Source: Rhizomys pruinosus
Lineage: Eukaryota; Chordata; Mammalia; Rodentia; Spalacidae
DNA length: 64,000 nt
Reading direction: 5' to 3'
Assembly (NCBI GenBank): GCA_009823505.1
Contig: VZQC01009601.1
Span: 4,090,864 to 4,154,863 of the forward strand
Shown: one piece after another, positions 13,420 through 24,415 of the stretch
How the letters are laid out: every line of letters starts with the position of its first letter
Numbering within the stretch: the first letter of the stretch is position 1
The notes under the pieces: generated by a model
The model's input: the letters and a program-made list of their open reading frames with translations, nothing else
Database searches by the model: none
What the model was told of the DNA's origin: nothing
Made by a program: the position numbers and the translations under genes

Positions 13420-13828
13420 AAGTATATGACCATATGGCCTTCAAGGCGCTTGGGACCTTGTTCATATGAAGCTATAGCAATGGTGTCAGCATGCATAAGA
13501 CCCATGCAAACCCAAGCAGACCTGGGGGAATAGGCAGAAGGTTCCGATCCTACCTGAAGAATTATTGGCAGGTGATTACTGCTGAATAAGGGAAAGTTGA
13601 TCTTCTTTAAGGGAGTGACTACAGATAGGCTGACTAGACCCCAGTGGATGAACTTGCACTGAGGGATATCTGGGTAGACTAACTTGACTTGCTATACCTT
13701 AATATAAATGCCAGAATGCAGGAAACTCAGAGGGTGCTATGGGAAGGTGTGAATGAGGGAGGGGTATAAGAAAATTAAAATATCTTGTATGACATACACA
13801 AAAATCCAATAAAATTATGTTTTCAGCT
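13420..13828 (+). mobile_element. L1 LINE 3' UTR fragment, older subfamily
   Basis: Homologous to 53040-53460: both contain 'agacccatgcaaac', a 'gactcca'-like block, a G-rich tract and a terminal 'caataaaa'-like tail. The shared order and AATAAA end indicate an L1 3' UTR subfamily. Confidence 0.7.
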
Positions 13829-13832
13829 TTAA

Positions 13833-13978
13833 AGGTATGATGGCACACACCTTTAATCCTAACACTCAGGAGGCAGAGACGAGTTGATCTCTGTGCTATA
13901 CAAGCCAGCCTTATCTACATAATGAGTTCCAGGCCAGCTGTGGCTACAGGGAAACTCTATCCCAAAAAGACCAAAAAA
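13833..13978 (+). mobile_element. B1 SINE
   Basis: Contains 'cacctttaatcctaacactc', 'aggaggcagag' and 'gttccaggccagctg', ending in 'aaaaagaccaaaaa'. It is diverged from the B1 consensus. Confidence 0.9.
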
Positions 13979-14310
13979 TGTCCTCTTCCCAAAGATCCAA
14001 AAGGCTATCTTATTCATAGAATATACAAGTTAAGTTTGGTAGAAAATTCATCTTTTTTGGAATTATGTGTTCCTTGAAATCATATCACAAGGACACTATA
14101 GCTTTAGAGTATTGAGGAAAGAATTGAAATCCAAGTTATATCCTGTGGAAAGTGAGAATGAACTCTGCCTGCAAAACACAAGATGAAGCAAGGGATCCCC
14201 CACAAAAGGGATCTAAGGACATTGAACTATACCAGAGGCTGTAATAGGAAGAGGAGAGAAAGGAGTGCACAGAGCTTAGATCAGGGATTTCACAGGACCA
14301 CCTGAAGCAC

Positions 14311-14737
14311 AGGTAAATGGATGGAGCCAGAAGATATCATGCTAAGTGAAGTAACACAGTCCCAGAAAAACAAACGACAAATGGTAGCCCTCTTCTGTGG
14401 ATGCTAGTGCCAATTACCTACTTGTATTTCTTGTGTAGGGCTCCTTGAGCTTTTGTCCAAGTATTTGGGAGTGATGCATATTGGAAAGAACAACAACAAC
14501 AACAACAACAGAAAAGACTGGGTCCAAGAACTGACTGAAAAGGTGAACTTCTGCTTGAAACAGTTAACTTCTGCATCGAGAATTTTGATAGAGACTGAAA
14601 AAAAGATGAAAAACATGTTTAGCAGAATGCATGAGCTCTGGTGGGATGGGGGGTAAGGAGGGGGAGATGGGTCTAGATTTGATTTGTAATGTAATCTTGT
14701 ATAAAAACATAAATTTAAAAATTAAAAAAGGAAGAGA
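14311..14737 (+). mobile_element. L1 LINE ORF2 tail and 3' UTR
   Basis: Starts within the last ORF2 codons ('caggtaaatggatggagcca'), passes the 'tagccctcttctgtggatgc' boundary, an (AAC)n tract at about 14490-14510 and a G-rich block, and ends A-rich at about 14737. Confidence 0.88.
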
Positions 14738-15446
14738 AGAGGAGGACTTGGAGAAAGCAGGAACATTTGTTAAGTTTTGGGTCCCAGGGAAATTCAGGTC
14801 CCGACTGCCTGGAGCAGACTCTTTCTTATAGCTAGTGTGAAGCCAATTTTTTGCCCCCTGTAGGTAACCTGTCTGAATTTCTAACCCCCTAACAGATTCT
14901 TCATGTGTCTTGATTATAGTAATATCTCCAAGTAAGTTCATAGACTTCAAAAAAACAATACCAGAACAGCAGATGGTGCATCACCCATCATTGTAACAGG
15001 TGAACCTTAACTAAACGTGCCTGTCTTCCCATTCCCCTCACATCTTTTAAGTCACAGGTTAGAACAATTGTTATCTCCTTTCCTGGCAATGTAAGATCCT
15101 CTCTCTCCCTCCACTGCCACTTGCTAAGGAATGCAAGACCATCTGGATACAAGCAGTACCATGGACTCCTCACTGAGAAGAGACCTTCACTCTTCTATGG
15201 GGTCTGAAACCTCCTCAGAATACCCAACATGCTGTTTGTCTACATAAGGTATTAGGATCAGAACTCACCTCACAACCTTCACTATTCTGCTGCCTATGTG
15301 TTTGCCTTTCCAAGGCATTGACAACTCCCTAATAAAACCCTAACCGAAAAGGACAAACTTTCCCAGTGCTCCCTTTGAACTCCAATCTGAAGACCTCACA
15401 CAATGCACAGAGAGTTCCCGCATAAGATAAGCCCCTTTGCAGCCTT
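14738..15446. other. Unassigned sequence
   Basis: No recognised repeat or coding signal. Confidence 0.4.
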
Positions 15447-15640
15447 GATGGTTAGTTTTTCTTATTAGACTGGGATTTGGACTGTCTCCTGCATTGGGAC
15501 TTGAAGTGACGTGCCAGCTCCTGGCTGCCTTTGGAGTGGAACGTGTATCATCAGCTCTCCTGGTCTTAAGCTTGCCAAGTCAGCCTGCTTATCTTGCAAC
15601 CTTCCTGCCTTCATAATCAGGTGAGAGAGTGCTTATAGAA
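15447..15640 (+). mobile_element. Old ERV-L-type (MLT2-like) LTR relic
   Basis: It begins 'gatggttagtttttcttatt' and continues with 'cctgcattgggacttgaag', 'tctcctggtcttaagcttgc' and 'cataatcaggtgag'. That order is typical of ancient mammalian ERV-L LTRs. It is clearly older than the provirus at 17604-24410. Confidence 0.45.
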
Positions 15641-15877
15641 AATCCGAAGTGCACCACACAGGTGCACACAGGAGAAATGTTGATCTATCCTGTGTAAGAT
15701 CTGGACAATCCTGACACTTCCTTCCTTAGATAATACAATGCAAGTTGCCATCTAAACAACATGAAGCACTCCTAGTACTTGGTATTGGTTGGGTTAAGTA
15801 CAGCAACAGCCCATCAAGAAAAAAAAAAAAAACTTATTATCTTTCATTTCAAATCAGTGAAAGGGAGTGGAAATGAA

Positions 15878-16230
15878 TGGAAGGAAGAAAAGGAGAAAAG
15901 GAGGAAGGAAGGAAGGAAGGAAGGAAGGAAGGAAGGAAGGAAGGAAGGAAGGAAGGAAGGAAGGAAGGAAAGGAGGGAAGTAAGGAGGAAGGTAAGGAGA
16001 GAGTGGAGGAGAGGGGAGAAGGAAGGAGAGGAGGGGAGATGAGGGGAGAGGAAGCCTGGGAATAGAGATGGGAAATGAAATGAAATGAAATGAAATGAAA
16101 TGGGAGGAAAGGAAGAAGGGAAGGGAAGGGAAGGGAAGGGAAGGGAAGGGAGGGGAGGGGAGGGGAGGAGAAGGAAGGGAAGGGAAAGGAAGGGAAGGAG
16201 AGAAGGGAAGGGAAGGGATGGGAAATGTGC
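15878..16230 (+). repeat. Purine-rich GGAA microsatellite complex
   Basis: (GGAA)n at about 15900-15970, then degenerate GGAGG/GAAGG, (GAAAT)n at about 16070-16100 and (GGGAA)n to about 16220. Open frames here are only Lys/Arg/Gly/Glu repeats and are not genes. Confidence 0.97.
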
Positions 16231-16506
16231 TAAGGTATTTTGTCCTATAACAAAAAGAGTATTGTTAAGCTATGCAGTCAGCTGCTGGGTGGGCAGCTCT
16301 TCATGAACTATTAACTGCCTAACATAAGTATCAACAAAACTTCAACCAATTAGTAATGGGCACTATATATTTTTTTCTGCTGTCTGCCTAATATCAACAA
16401 ATAAAAACTTGGAACGTTTTGTGGAACAGAAAGGATGTGTGCCATGAGAAGGGTGGGAGTGTTGTACAGGCTCTGTGCTAGCTGACATCATCTTCTGTAA
16501 TGTTGT

Positions 16507-16655
16507 GGGGCATGGTGGCACAAACCTTTAATCCTAGCACTCAGGAGGGAGAGGCAGGTGGATCTTTGTGAGTTCAAGGCCAGCCTGGTCTACACAATGA
16601 GTTCTAAGACAGCTGGGGCTACAGGGAGACCCTGTCTCGAAAAGACCAAAAAATT
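16507..16655 (+). mobile_element. B1 SINE
   Basis: Near-consensus 'gggcatggtggcac...' head and 'acagggagaccctgtctc' end, followed directly by a (GATA)n tract. Confidence 0.95.
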
Positions 16656-16661
16656 TTTTAA

Positions 16662-16718
<57 letters not shown>

Positions 16719-16735
16719 GATGAGATAGATAGATA
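16662..16735 (+). repeat. (GATA)n microsatellite
   Basis: About 16 tandem GATA/AGAT units grown from the B1 A-rich tail. Confidence 0.97.
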
Positions 16736-16755
16736 TTGATATTACATTTGTCAGT

Positions 16756-17029
16756 TGTAGATGGTCCCACCAAGATTTGTGGGGGGCTCATTTAATCCCT
16801 GGATGATCCATGTGGAAAACACGCACAGGAAAGCACACCACATGGATGCATGTTCAGGTCCAAATGCAGAAAGAGTTTTTATTCCAAAATGTCTGGTTAT
16901 ATAGCAAGCATGACTCATATCTCAGGGCCGAATCCTAAACGTTTTCGTCACTATACCCCACCCCATGGATGTGACCAGGGAGGTCCCATTGGTTTAGAAT
17001 GCTACCCATCTTAACTAAATTTTCCCACA
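16756..17029 (-). mobile_element. ERVK-like 3' LTR (274 bp)
   Basis: On the minus strand it starts TGTGGGAAAATT and ends CTACA, so it has TG...CA ends. A TATA-like GCTATATAAC lies at 16896-16905 and AATAAA at 16878-16883. The same 274-bp LTR is at 33458-33731 and a diverged copy at 49105-49357. The upstream minus-strand sequence is purine-rich (17030-17050), as expected of a polypurine tract, so this is the 3' LTR of a minus-strand element. No matching 5' LTR is visible for this copy. Confidence 0.82.
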
Positions 17030-17603
17030 TCTCGCCCTTTAATTTTTTTTTCACTTTTCTGAGAGGCAGGGGAGACCATGGGCGAGGCTAACAACACAAA
17101 GGAACCTGAGTTTTGAATAGCCAGCTTCTCAAGCCTGTTTTGAGTGCTAGGCAGGTCGGGAGCAGGTCAGACCTGAAACTTTATTTTTACACTAAGGCCA
17201 ATTAATATCCAAAAAACCCAACCATGAAGTGAACCAACTGTTAAGCATAAACAATGAATGTAACATTCATGTAAAACCAATTAGCAAGTATCTATGCCCA
17301 ATTTTTGAACAACCCAAGGTTCCCATAGTCGAATTGGAGAAGCTTGTATGCACAAGCATGAGTCTCATGATTCACCCCAATCTCTACAGCCCTTACATTC
17401 TATCATGCCTCCTCTTCTGCAGGTTGTTCCCTAGGCTTTGGGAAAGGGGCACAAGTGGGTGAAAAGCAAAGCAGTATATTTTCTCTGGAGATGTCATTTT
17501 GGACTCTAGCCTGTTCAGGTTGTTTCCCTTCATGGGTTGACAGCTTATCCAGGGTACCTTTTTAATCCTAATAACAAAGCACAAGCAATTAGATGTACAG
17601 GCA
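17030..17603 (-). mobile_element. ERVK-like internal region, 3' part
   Basis: Noncoding-looking internal sequence next to the LTR at 16756-17029. From about 17360 to 17603 it matches (in reverse) the repeated segment at 32160-32350, 41105-41278, 52500-52680 and 62395-62600. At 17603 it is cut by the ERV-L provirus and resumes at 24416 without loss, apart from the duplicated AGGCA. Confidence 0.75.
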
Positions 17604-18339
17604 TGTATTAGGGTTCTCTAAAGAAACAGAAGTAACAGGACAAATAAATAGCTATATACAATTTATTGATTTGCTCACGTGACAGAGTTCAAGGAGTACA
17701 ACAGTAGCTGCACCACACTGGAAAGGCCGAGAGAATCCAGGGAATTGCTCAGTCCGCAAGGCTGGATGTCTCAGTAGTCCCAATCTGTTGCTGAAGGCCT
17801 GAATGGATTCCAGGAGATCTGCCGGTCTCAGTACACACTGGGATCCGAAAGGTTGATCACAGCAGCAAGACAAACTCACCAGATGAGAGAGGCAAGCCAC
17901 GGGAGAAATGGGACCAGCTCCTTCTGCCGTGGCCTTTTTTTTTTTTTTTAATTTTTTTTTATTATTTATTTTTGTATGTGTATGAATGTATTGTCTGCAT
18001 GCAGGTCTGCGCACCCGTGTCGTGCAATGCCGCGGAGGTCAGAAGAGGGTCTCGGATTCCCCTGGAACTGGAATTCTCCTGGAATTGGAGTTACAGACGG
18101 TTCTTAGCCGCCATGTGGTTGCTGGGGATCGAACCCGGGTCCTCTGCAAGAGCGTCGGTGCTCTTAACCGCTAGGCCATCTCTCCAGCCCCTGCCGTGGC
18201 CTTTTATACTGCCTGCCGGCAGAAGGTAATGCCCACATTTGGGGTGGGTGATCCGGGTTGAGGTGGTCCAATCCAAACATCCTTTTTCTCTTATTTGTTC
18301 CTAGTCCAGTCAAGTTGACACACAGGATTAACCATCACA
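17604..18339 (-). repeat. ERV-L 3' LTR, split by a SINE
   Basis: The minus strand reads TGTGATGGTTAATCC at the start and ends in TAATACA. A B2-type SINE (17939-18190) with a 15-bp target duplication interrupts it. Without the SINE it is about 470 bp, slightly shorter than the 5' LTR because it lacks 4 bp near the end and the 13-bp duplication at the TATA box. Confidence 0.95.
17939..18190 (-). mobile_element. B2-type SINE inside the ERV-L 3' LTR
   Basis: T-rich tail on the left and inverted head 'ggccatctctccagcccc' on the right. Flanking repeat ctgccgtggcctttt at 17924-17938 and 18191-18205. It carries the doubled 'aactccaattccagg' unit and is younger than the provirus. Confidence 0.95.
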
Positions 18340-18643
18340 AGTCCACTCCTTGTCAACTTGACACCCAATAAATAGCCTCTCCTTACGTTATGCTTAAATG
18401 TCAATTGCAAACAATGGCAAGGTCATAATTCCACCTAACATGCTATAAGTGTCTCATATTTTAGAGTAGGTGGTAATGTCCTTGAGGAACACTTAGTCCT
18501 TCAGTATCTAATAACCTAAATATGACAAGACTTTACTTATCTCAGTTGCACATTCGAAAGAGAACAACACAAGTATCTGCTTAATATACGTATATATATG
18601 AACAAGCACATTCTTAACCAAATAGGACAAAAGTTAATATCTA
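18340..18643 (-). other. ERV-L 3' untranslated region with polypurine tract
   Basis: About 300 bp between the pol stop and the 3' LTR. It has no env frame. A purine-rich AAGGAGTGGAC (minus strand, about 18341-18351) abuts the LTR and is the likely plus-strand primer site. Confidence 0.7.
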
Positions 18644-21600
18644 TTATAATCCACGTTTCTGCAACTGGTCCCGTGGCCTCAGCTGATATTTATGACTACC
18701 TTCTTCTACTACCCATTCTGTATTTCCTCCACCATCAGCAAGCACCTCTGCAGGTCTTGGCTCTTTCCCTGGAGGAGTGACCCATACCTTCATCCCTGAA
18801 GGGTCTGGGCCATTTATTGTCCTGTCTGGTTTGGGTTGTTGGAGTTTCCCATTGACCTTAATCATAGGACATGGTAGCACCAGAAGGCGCCCTACAGCAT
18901 CTCCTGCCTTCCAGACATAATCTTCCTTGCCCCCATTGTGGAGAAAAAGTCCAATTTCCCCATGGTAGTCTGGATCAATCACTCCTCCTACTACTGTTAT
19001 TCCTTCCTTAGCCTGTTGGCTTAAAGGCAGTAGAAGCCCAAAGTGGCCAGGGGGAAGTCTTAGCTTCCAGTTCAATGGAACGTTTGCTGTATCTCCTGGC
19101 AAAAGCACTCCCCCCATTGGAGCCAAAACGTCTAGACCAGCAGAACGCAAGGTCGTGGGTACAGGAAGCAAAAATTTTCCTACTGGGTCACTAGGGGTGA
19201 TAGTGAGTGGAATCATTCCCACTTCCACCCCTTGGTTCCTGGACCCATGAATTCTGGCTATAGGAGAAACAGTACCATATAGTGGACGCTGATTCAAAGC
19301 ATATACTGCTTGCTGGAGAACCTTGCCCCAGCCCTCCAGGGTATTGCTACCTAATTGGCGCTGTAACTGTGTCTTCAAGAGGCCATTCCATCGTTCTATC
19401 AAGCCAGCTGCTTCTGGGTGGTGGGGAACATGGTAAGACCAGTGGATACCATGACCATGGGCCCACAGTCGCACTTCTTTGGCTGTGAAGTGAGTTCCTT
19501 GGTCAGAAGCAATGCTGTGAGGAATACCATGACGGTGGATAAGGCATTCCGTAAGTCCCTGGATGGTAGTTTTGGCAGAAGCATTACGTGCAGGAAAGGC
19601 AAATCCATAACCAGAATAAGTATCTATTCCTGTAAGAACAAAACGCTGTCCCCTCCATGATGGAAGTGGTCCAATGTAGTCAACCTGCCACCAGGTTGCT
19701 GGCTGGTCACCCCGGGGAATAGCACCATATCGGGGGCTCAATGTTGGTCTCTGCTGTTGGCAAATCTGGCACTCGGCAGCAGCTGTAGCCAGATCAGCCT
19801 TAGTGAGTGGGAGTCCATGCTGTTGAGCCCATGCATAACCTCCATCTCTGCCACCATGACCACTTTGTTCATGGGCCCATTGAGCAACAACAGGGATAGC
19901 TGGAGAAAGAGGCTGACAATCCACAGAACGAGTCATCCGATCTACTTGATTATTAAACTCATCCTCTGCTGAGATCACCTTTTGATGAGCATTTACATGA
20001 GACACAAGTATCTTCACATCCTTTGACCATTCAGAGAGCTCTATCCACATACTTCTTCCCCAAATGTCTTTCTCACCAATTTTCCAGTCATGCTCCTTCC
20101 AAGTCCCTGACCATCCAGCCAAACCATTGGCTACAGCCCATGAATCAGTATATAATCGAACCTCTGGCCATTTCTCCTTCCAGGCAAAATGCACAACCAT
20201 GTGCACTGCCCGAAGTTCTGCCCACTGTGAAGACTTTCCTTCACCAGTGTCCTTTAGGGTTGTTTCAGAAATTGGCTGTAATGCTGCAGCTGTCCACCTC
20301 TGGGTGGTGCCTGCATAGCGTGCAGAACCATCAGTAAACCAGGCCCTAGTCTTCTCTTCCTCAGTCAACTGATCATAGGGCAAACCCCATGAAGCCATAG
20401 GTGCATGCTTAAGCCCAGGAGGCATTGTAACAGGAGTGGGAACCATAGGCATTTGGGCAACTTCTTCATGTAGCTTGCTTGTGCCCTCAGGGCCTGCCCG
20501 GGCCCTGTCCCGTATGTACCACTTCCATTTGACAATGGACTGTTGCTGTGCACGTCCTACTTTATGGTCTGGTGGGTCAGATAACACCCAGCTCATGATG
20601 GGCAGCTCAGGTCGCATGGTGACTTGGTGGCCCATTGTCAAACGTTCAGTTTCCACTAAGGCCCAATAGCAGGCTAAGAGCTGTCTCTCAAAAGGAGAAT
20701 AGTTGTTTGCAGATGAAGGTAGAGCCTTGCTCCAAAATCCCAAGGGCCTCCGCTGTGATTCCCCTATGGGAGCCTGCCACAGACTCCAGACAGCATCTCT
20801 ATCTGCCACTGATACCTCAAGCACCATTGGGTCTGCTGGATCATATGGCCCTAGGGGCAGAGCAGCCTGCACCGCAGCCTGGACCTGTTGAAGAGCCTTT
20901 TCCTGTTCCAAGCCCCACTCAAAGTTTGCTGCCTTACGAGTCACCTGATATATGGGTCGTAGTAACACACCCAGATGAGGAATGTGCTGCCTCCAGAATC
21001 CAAAAAGACCCACCAGACGTTGTGCTTCTTTCTTGGTGGAGGGAGGGGCCAGGTGCAACAACTTATTCTTTACCTTAGAAGGAATGTCTCTGCATGCTCC
21101 ACACCACTGAACTCCTAGAAACTTCACCGAGGTAGATGGCCCTTGAATTTTAGTTGGATTTATTTCCCATCCTCTCATGCGCATATGCTTTACCAACAAG
21201 TCTAGGCTAGCTGCTACCTCCTGTTCACTGGGTCCAATCAACATAACATCATCAATATAGTGGACCAGTGTGATATTTTGTGGAAGAGTCAGGCGATCAA
21301 GATCCCTTCTAACTAAGTTATGGCACAACGCTGGAGAGTTAACATACCCCTGAGGTAAGACAGTAAAGGTATACTGTTGGCCTTGCCAGCTGAAAGCAAA
21401 TTGCTTCTGGTGGTCCTTATGAACCGGTATTGAGAAAAAAGCATTGGCCAGATCAATAGCTGCATACCAGGTACCAGGAGACATATTAATCTGCTCGAGT
21501 AAGGACACCACATCTGGTACAGCGGCTGCAATTGGTGTCACTACTTGGTTGAGTTTTCGATAGTCAACTGTCATTCTCCATGATCCATCTGTCTTTTGCA

Positions 21601-22192
21601 CAGGCCAAATTGGAGAGTTAAATGGAGATGTGGTAGGAATCACCACCCCTGCATCTTTCAAATCCTTGATAGTGGCATTAATCTCCGCAATCCCTCCAGG
21701 GATACGATACTGTTTTTGGTTCACTATTTTCCCTGGTAGAGGCAACACCAATGGTTTCCATTTGGCCTTTCCAACCATAATAGCCCTCACTCCACAGATC
21801 AGGGAACCAATGTGGGGATTCTGCCAATTTCTAATTATATCTATCCCAATTATACATTCTGGGACTGGGGAAATAACTACGGGATGCGTTCTGGGACCCA
21901 CTGGGCCCACCGTGAGTCGGACTTCAGCCAAAACTCCATTTATCACCTGACCTCCATAGGCCCCTACTTTAACCGGAGGGCCACAATGCTTTTTAGGGTC
22001 TCCTGGGATCAGTGTCAACTCAGAACCAGTATCCAATAGGCCTCGAAAAGTCTGATTATTTCCTTTTCCCCAGTGTACAGTTACCCTAGTAAAAGGCCTC
22101 AGGTCCCTCTGGGGAAGGACAGGAGGAAGGCAAACAGCATAACTCTTTGGTATTGTGACAAGGTCCTTCCTCACTGGAACCCGGCCACCCCT
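18644..22192 (-). CDS. pol: ERV-L pol: protease-RT-RNase H-integrase-dUTPase, uninterrupted
   Basis: Retroviral polyprotein that would process Gag, copy the RNA genome and integrate it. The frame is open from the codon after the gag TGA (22193-22195) to TAA at 18644-18646. Residues are numbered from the GTG at 22174, which gives 1176. Protease: DTGS at 48-51. RT: D241, LPQG 273-276, YIDD 306-309. RNase H: D615, E653, D677, D745. Integrase: zinc-binding H768, H773, C802, C805 and the triad D832, D891, E927 (35 residues between the last two). dUTPase after integrase: SAGLD 1011-1015 and [11 protein letters not shown] at about 1064-1074, with a weakly conserved C-terminal motif. All key catalytic residues are visible. 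It shares the gag frame, so expression by stop-codon readthrough is inferred. Whether it is transcribed cannot be told from sequence. Confidence 0.96.
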   Translation of the reverse strand, partial: RGGRVPVRKDLVTIPKSYAVCLPPVLPQRDLRPFTRVTVHWGKGNNQTFRGLLDTGSELTLIPGDPKKHCGPPVKVGAYGGQVINGVLAEVRLTVGPVGPRTHPVVISPVPECIIGIDIIRNWQNPHIGSLICGVRAIMVGKAKWKPLVLPLPGKIVNQKQYRIPGGIAEINATIKDLKDAGVVIPTTSPFNSPIWPVQKTDGSWRMTVDYRKLNQVVTPIAAAVPDVVSLLEQINMSPGTWYAAIDLANAFFSIPVHKDHQKQFAFSWQGQQYTFTVLPQGYVNSPALCHNLVRRDLDRLTLPQNITLVHYIDDVMLIGPSEQEVAASLDLLVKHMRMRGWEINPTKIQGPSTSVKFLGVQWCGACRDIPSKVKNKLLHLAPPSTKKEAQRLVGLFGFWRQHIPHLGVLLRPIYQVTRKAANFEWGLEQEKALQQVQAAVQAALPLGPYDPADPMVLEVSVADRDAVWSLWQAPIGESQRRPLGFWSKALPSSANNYSPFERQLLACYWALVETERLTMGHQVTMRPELPIMSWVLSDPPDHKVGRAQQQSIVKWKWYIRDRARAGPEGTSKLHEEVAQMPMVPTPVTMPPGLKHAPMASWGLPYDQLTEEEKTRAWFTDGSARYAGTTQRWTAAALQPISETTLKDTGEGKSSQWAELRAVHMVVHFAWKEKWPEVRLYTDSWAVANGLAGWSGTWKEHDWKIGEKDIWGRSMWIELSEWSKDVKILVSHVNAHQKVISAEDEFNNQVDRMTRSVDCQPLSPAIPVVAQWAHEQSGHGGRDGGYAWAQQHGLPLTKADLATAAAECQICQQQRPTLSPRYGAIPRGDQPATWWQVDYIGPLPSWRGQRFVLTGIDTYSGYGFAFPARNASAKTTIQGLTECLIHRHGIPHSIASDQGTHFTAKEVRLWAHGHGIHWSYHVPHHPEAAGLIERWNGLLKTQLQRQLGSNTLEGWGKVLQQAVYALNQRPLYGTVSPIARIHGSRNQGVEVGMIPLTITPSDPVGKFLLPVPTTLRSAGLDVLAPMGGVLLPGDTANVPLNWKLRLPPGHFGLLLPLSQQAKEGITVVGGVIDPDYHGEIGLFLHNGGKEDYVWKAGDAVGRLLVLPCPMIKVNGKLQQPKPDRTINGPDPSGMKVWVTPPGKEPRPAEVLADGGGNTEWVVEEGSHKYQLRPRDQLQKRGL

Positions 22193-22195
22193 TCA
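22193..22195 (-). promoter_or_regulatory. gag TGA stop, in frame with pol
   Basis: gag ends in GAA-TGA-AGG-GGT and pol stays open in that same frame from the next codon. A single in-frame terminator between gag and pol suggests readthrough rather than frameshifting. This is inferred; no structure was computed. Confidence 0.6.
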
Positions 22196-23879
22196 TTCAA
22201 GGGGTTCTGGGTCTGTGAACTGTCTCAAGTCTGGAAACCGGTCAACTGGGCGGGATTCGCTACTCCTAAAATCAAATGTTGACTTCCTGTCATTCGTTCT
22301 AGAGCTTTTCTGCTTATACAGATCAAATAAAAACTTAGTAGGCTTCTTATGTATTTGGTTCCTGGGAACACCATGATTAATTAGCCAGTTCCAAAGATCA
22401 TTTCGGGTCATGCCATTATAGGTATTGTTTTGCCTTTGCCACCCATTATGATAATTACTGTAACTACGCTCATCTGGCCTTCTGCGATTCAGTGCTGCCA
22501 CCTGACGCCTACCCTGAGGTCCTGTTAGACCTACTACGTGTACATTTAATTTATGCAAACGAGCCACAACTTCTCTAACTGTAAGATCTGGCATAAGAAA
22601 TAGAGCAAAAACAAAGCTCTTCAAATGTTCTGGTGTCTCTCTCAGTACTTTCCATCTTATAAATTCAGTGAGTGGCATGTCCTCTGGGTCCTCATATTGT
22701 GGAGAATGTGGTTTTACACTTCGAATCCACTCGAGCATGCCCATCTGCCTGACCCTCACAATCCCTTCATCAATACTAAGCCAAGGAATATCAGGCATCT
22801 CTAACTCGCTGTTAGTAGGCCATGTTTTAATAAATACATCAGCCAACCATTCAAATAAACTTTTAACACCTTTTTTAACTGCTCGAGCTTCCATGTTAAA
22901 CCTAGAATCTCTACTCAGTGGGCTCATATCGATAAACTCAGTATGATCCAATTTTATATTCCTTCCACCATTATCCCACACCCTTAAAATCCATTCCCAC
23001 ACATATTCCTTAGGCTTCTGCCGGAATGAATCAGCAAACTCATTAATTTCTTTAGTGGTATAGCGCACCTCCTCGTGGACCACACTTTCTATCTCACCTT
23101 GAGGGGCTTGCTTAGACTTCAATCTGGTTATAGGTCTAGAGGCAACAATTGTTGGGCCCTGAGGGACATTAGCTCCCACTGGGAGGGGAGATTAGTTTCC
23201 TCAGGCAAGGATGGGGAGGAGGGATCTGCAGGGTGTGGATTCTCTGCTGAGGGTGGGGAGATTAATTCCTCAGATAAAGAAAATCCCTCAGAATCCGAGG
23301 GTTCAAAATCTTTATCATCATGGTTCTCCCACACATCTCCATCCCAAGTTTTAGGGTTCCACCCTTTCCCCACCAATGCTCTCACTTTAACTGCTGACAC
23401 TCTTCGTGGCTGGGAATTAAATTTGCGTTGTAAATCAACCAATCATATAATAAGGGCTCCAGCTTGATTTTCTGCAGCTTTAGCTCTTTGGCTGCTGGAG
23501 AGAAGATTCTCTTCCAGAGCACACTTGGAAACCTTTAAACTATTGTTTCGAATCTGGAGCTGGTCATTTTTATCACTGAGCTCCTATTTTCCTCTATCAC
23601 TTTATCCAGACATGCTAGGAGCAACAAGGCAACATCATTATTTTCCTTATTTTTCCGCAATTTCTCAAACATTTTATACATAGAGTCACTAAATTCCTTG
23701 CTTCTCATAACAGATGAGTTAGGTGAGTCAAATGGATCTATGTTCATAATTACCTCAAATAGTCTGCACCAAGGATTATCATTCCTCTTCATGCCACCAG
23801 GAAAGCCTCCAGTTACTCTAGGCTTCATTGAGTTGGAGAGCTGGCTCCAGAGACTACCAAGCCCACTAAAGAAATTCAT
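22193..23879 (-). pseudogene. gag: ERV-L gag, broken by frameshifts
   Basis: The capsid precursor gene starts with ATG at 23879, about 25 bp after the primer site. It lies in three pieces: residues 1-114 (23535-23879), a middle piece (about 23128-23590, with a stop near 23447) and a C-terminal 328-residue piece (22193-23179) ending in TGA. At least two frameshifts separate them, near 23540-23590 and near 23130-23180. The N-terminus (MNFFSGLGSLW, NPWCRLFEV, SDSMYKMFEKL) resembles the ERV-L Gag type from which mouse Fv1 is known to derive. The C-terminal part is basic and polar, without CCHC knuckles, as expected of ERV-L Gag. The last codons and pol are in the same frame. Confidence 0.88.
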
Positions 23880-23903
23880 CCTTTCAATTCTGTTTCTCTA
23901 GAA

Positions 23904-23918
23904 CCACTCCTGGTACCA
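23904..23918 (-). promoter_or_regulatory. Primer-binding site, tRNA-Leu(UAA) type
   Basis: The minus strand reads TGGTACCAGGAGTGG, complementary to the 3' end (including CCA) of tRNA-Leu(UAA). It lies 5 bp inside the 5' LTR. A Leu primer is the known ERV-L habit. Confidence 0.88.
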
Positions 23919-23923
23919 AAATC

Positions 23924-24410
23924 TGTATTAGTCAGGGTTCTCTAAAGAAACAGAAGTAACAGGACGAATATATAGCTATATACAGTTTATTGATTTGCTA
24001 ACGTGACAGAGTTCAAGGAGTACAACAGTAGCTGCACCACACTGGAAAGGCTGAGAGAATCCAGGGAATTGCTCAGTCCGCAAGGCTTGATGTCTCAGTA
24101 GTCCCAATCTATTGCTGAAGGCCCGAATGGATTCCAGGAGATCTGCCGGTCTCAGTACACGCTGGGATCTGAAAGGTTAATCACAGCAGCAAGACAAACT
24201 CACCAGATGAGAGAGGCAAGCCGCAGGAGAAAAGGGACCAGCTCCTTCTGCCATGGACTTTTATACTGCCTGCCTATACTGCCTGCTGGCAGAAGGTAAC
24301 ACCCACATTTGGGGTGGGCCATCCGGGTTGAGGTGGTCCAATCCAAACATTCTTTTTCTCTTATTTGTTCCTTAGTCCAGTCAAGTTGACACACAGGATT
24401 AACCATCACA
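23924..24410 (-). repeat. ERV-L 5' LTR (487 bp)
   Basis: TG...CA ends. On the minus strand, TATAAAAG is at 24258-24265 and the poly(A) signal AATAAA at 23986-23991. A 13-bp tandem copy ('tatactgcctgcc') lies beside the TATA box and is absent from the 3' LTR. Confidence 0.95.
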
Positions 24411-24415
24411 AGGCA

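Larger units (their letters stand above)
17604..24410 (-). mobile_element. Complete ERV-L provirus (MERVL-like)
   Basis: A full endogenous retrovirus on the minus strand: 5' LTR 23924-24410, primer site 23904-23918, broken gag 22193-23879, pol 18644-22192, env-less 3' region 18340-18643 and 3' LTR 17604-18339. A perfect 5-bp AGGCA flanks it (17599-17603 and 24411-24415). Assignment to class III/ERV-L rests on the dUTPase placed after integrase, the absence of env, the Leu primer site and a Gag without zinc knuckles. The two LTRs differ at about 22 of 465 compared bases (hand count, SINE excluded), so it is neither brand new nor ancient. Confidence 0.95.

Noticed and set aside
15779..16306. 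Several forward open frames rich in Arg/Lys/Gly/Glu
   Set aside because: They are translations of the GGAA-type microsatellite and carry no independent coding evidence.
19282..22282. Many forward-strand frames up to 147 codons
   Set aside because: Shadows of the intact ERV-L pol on the other strand.
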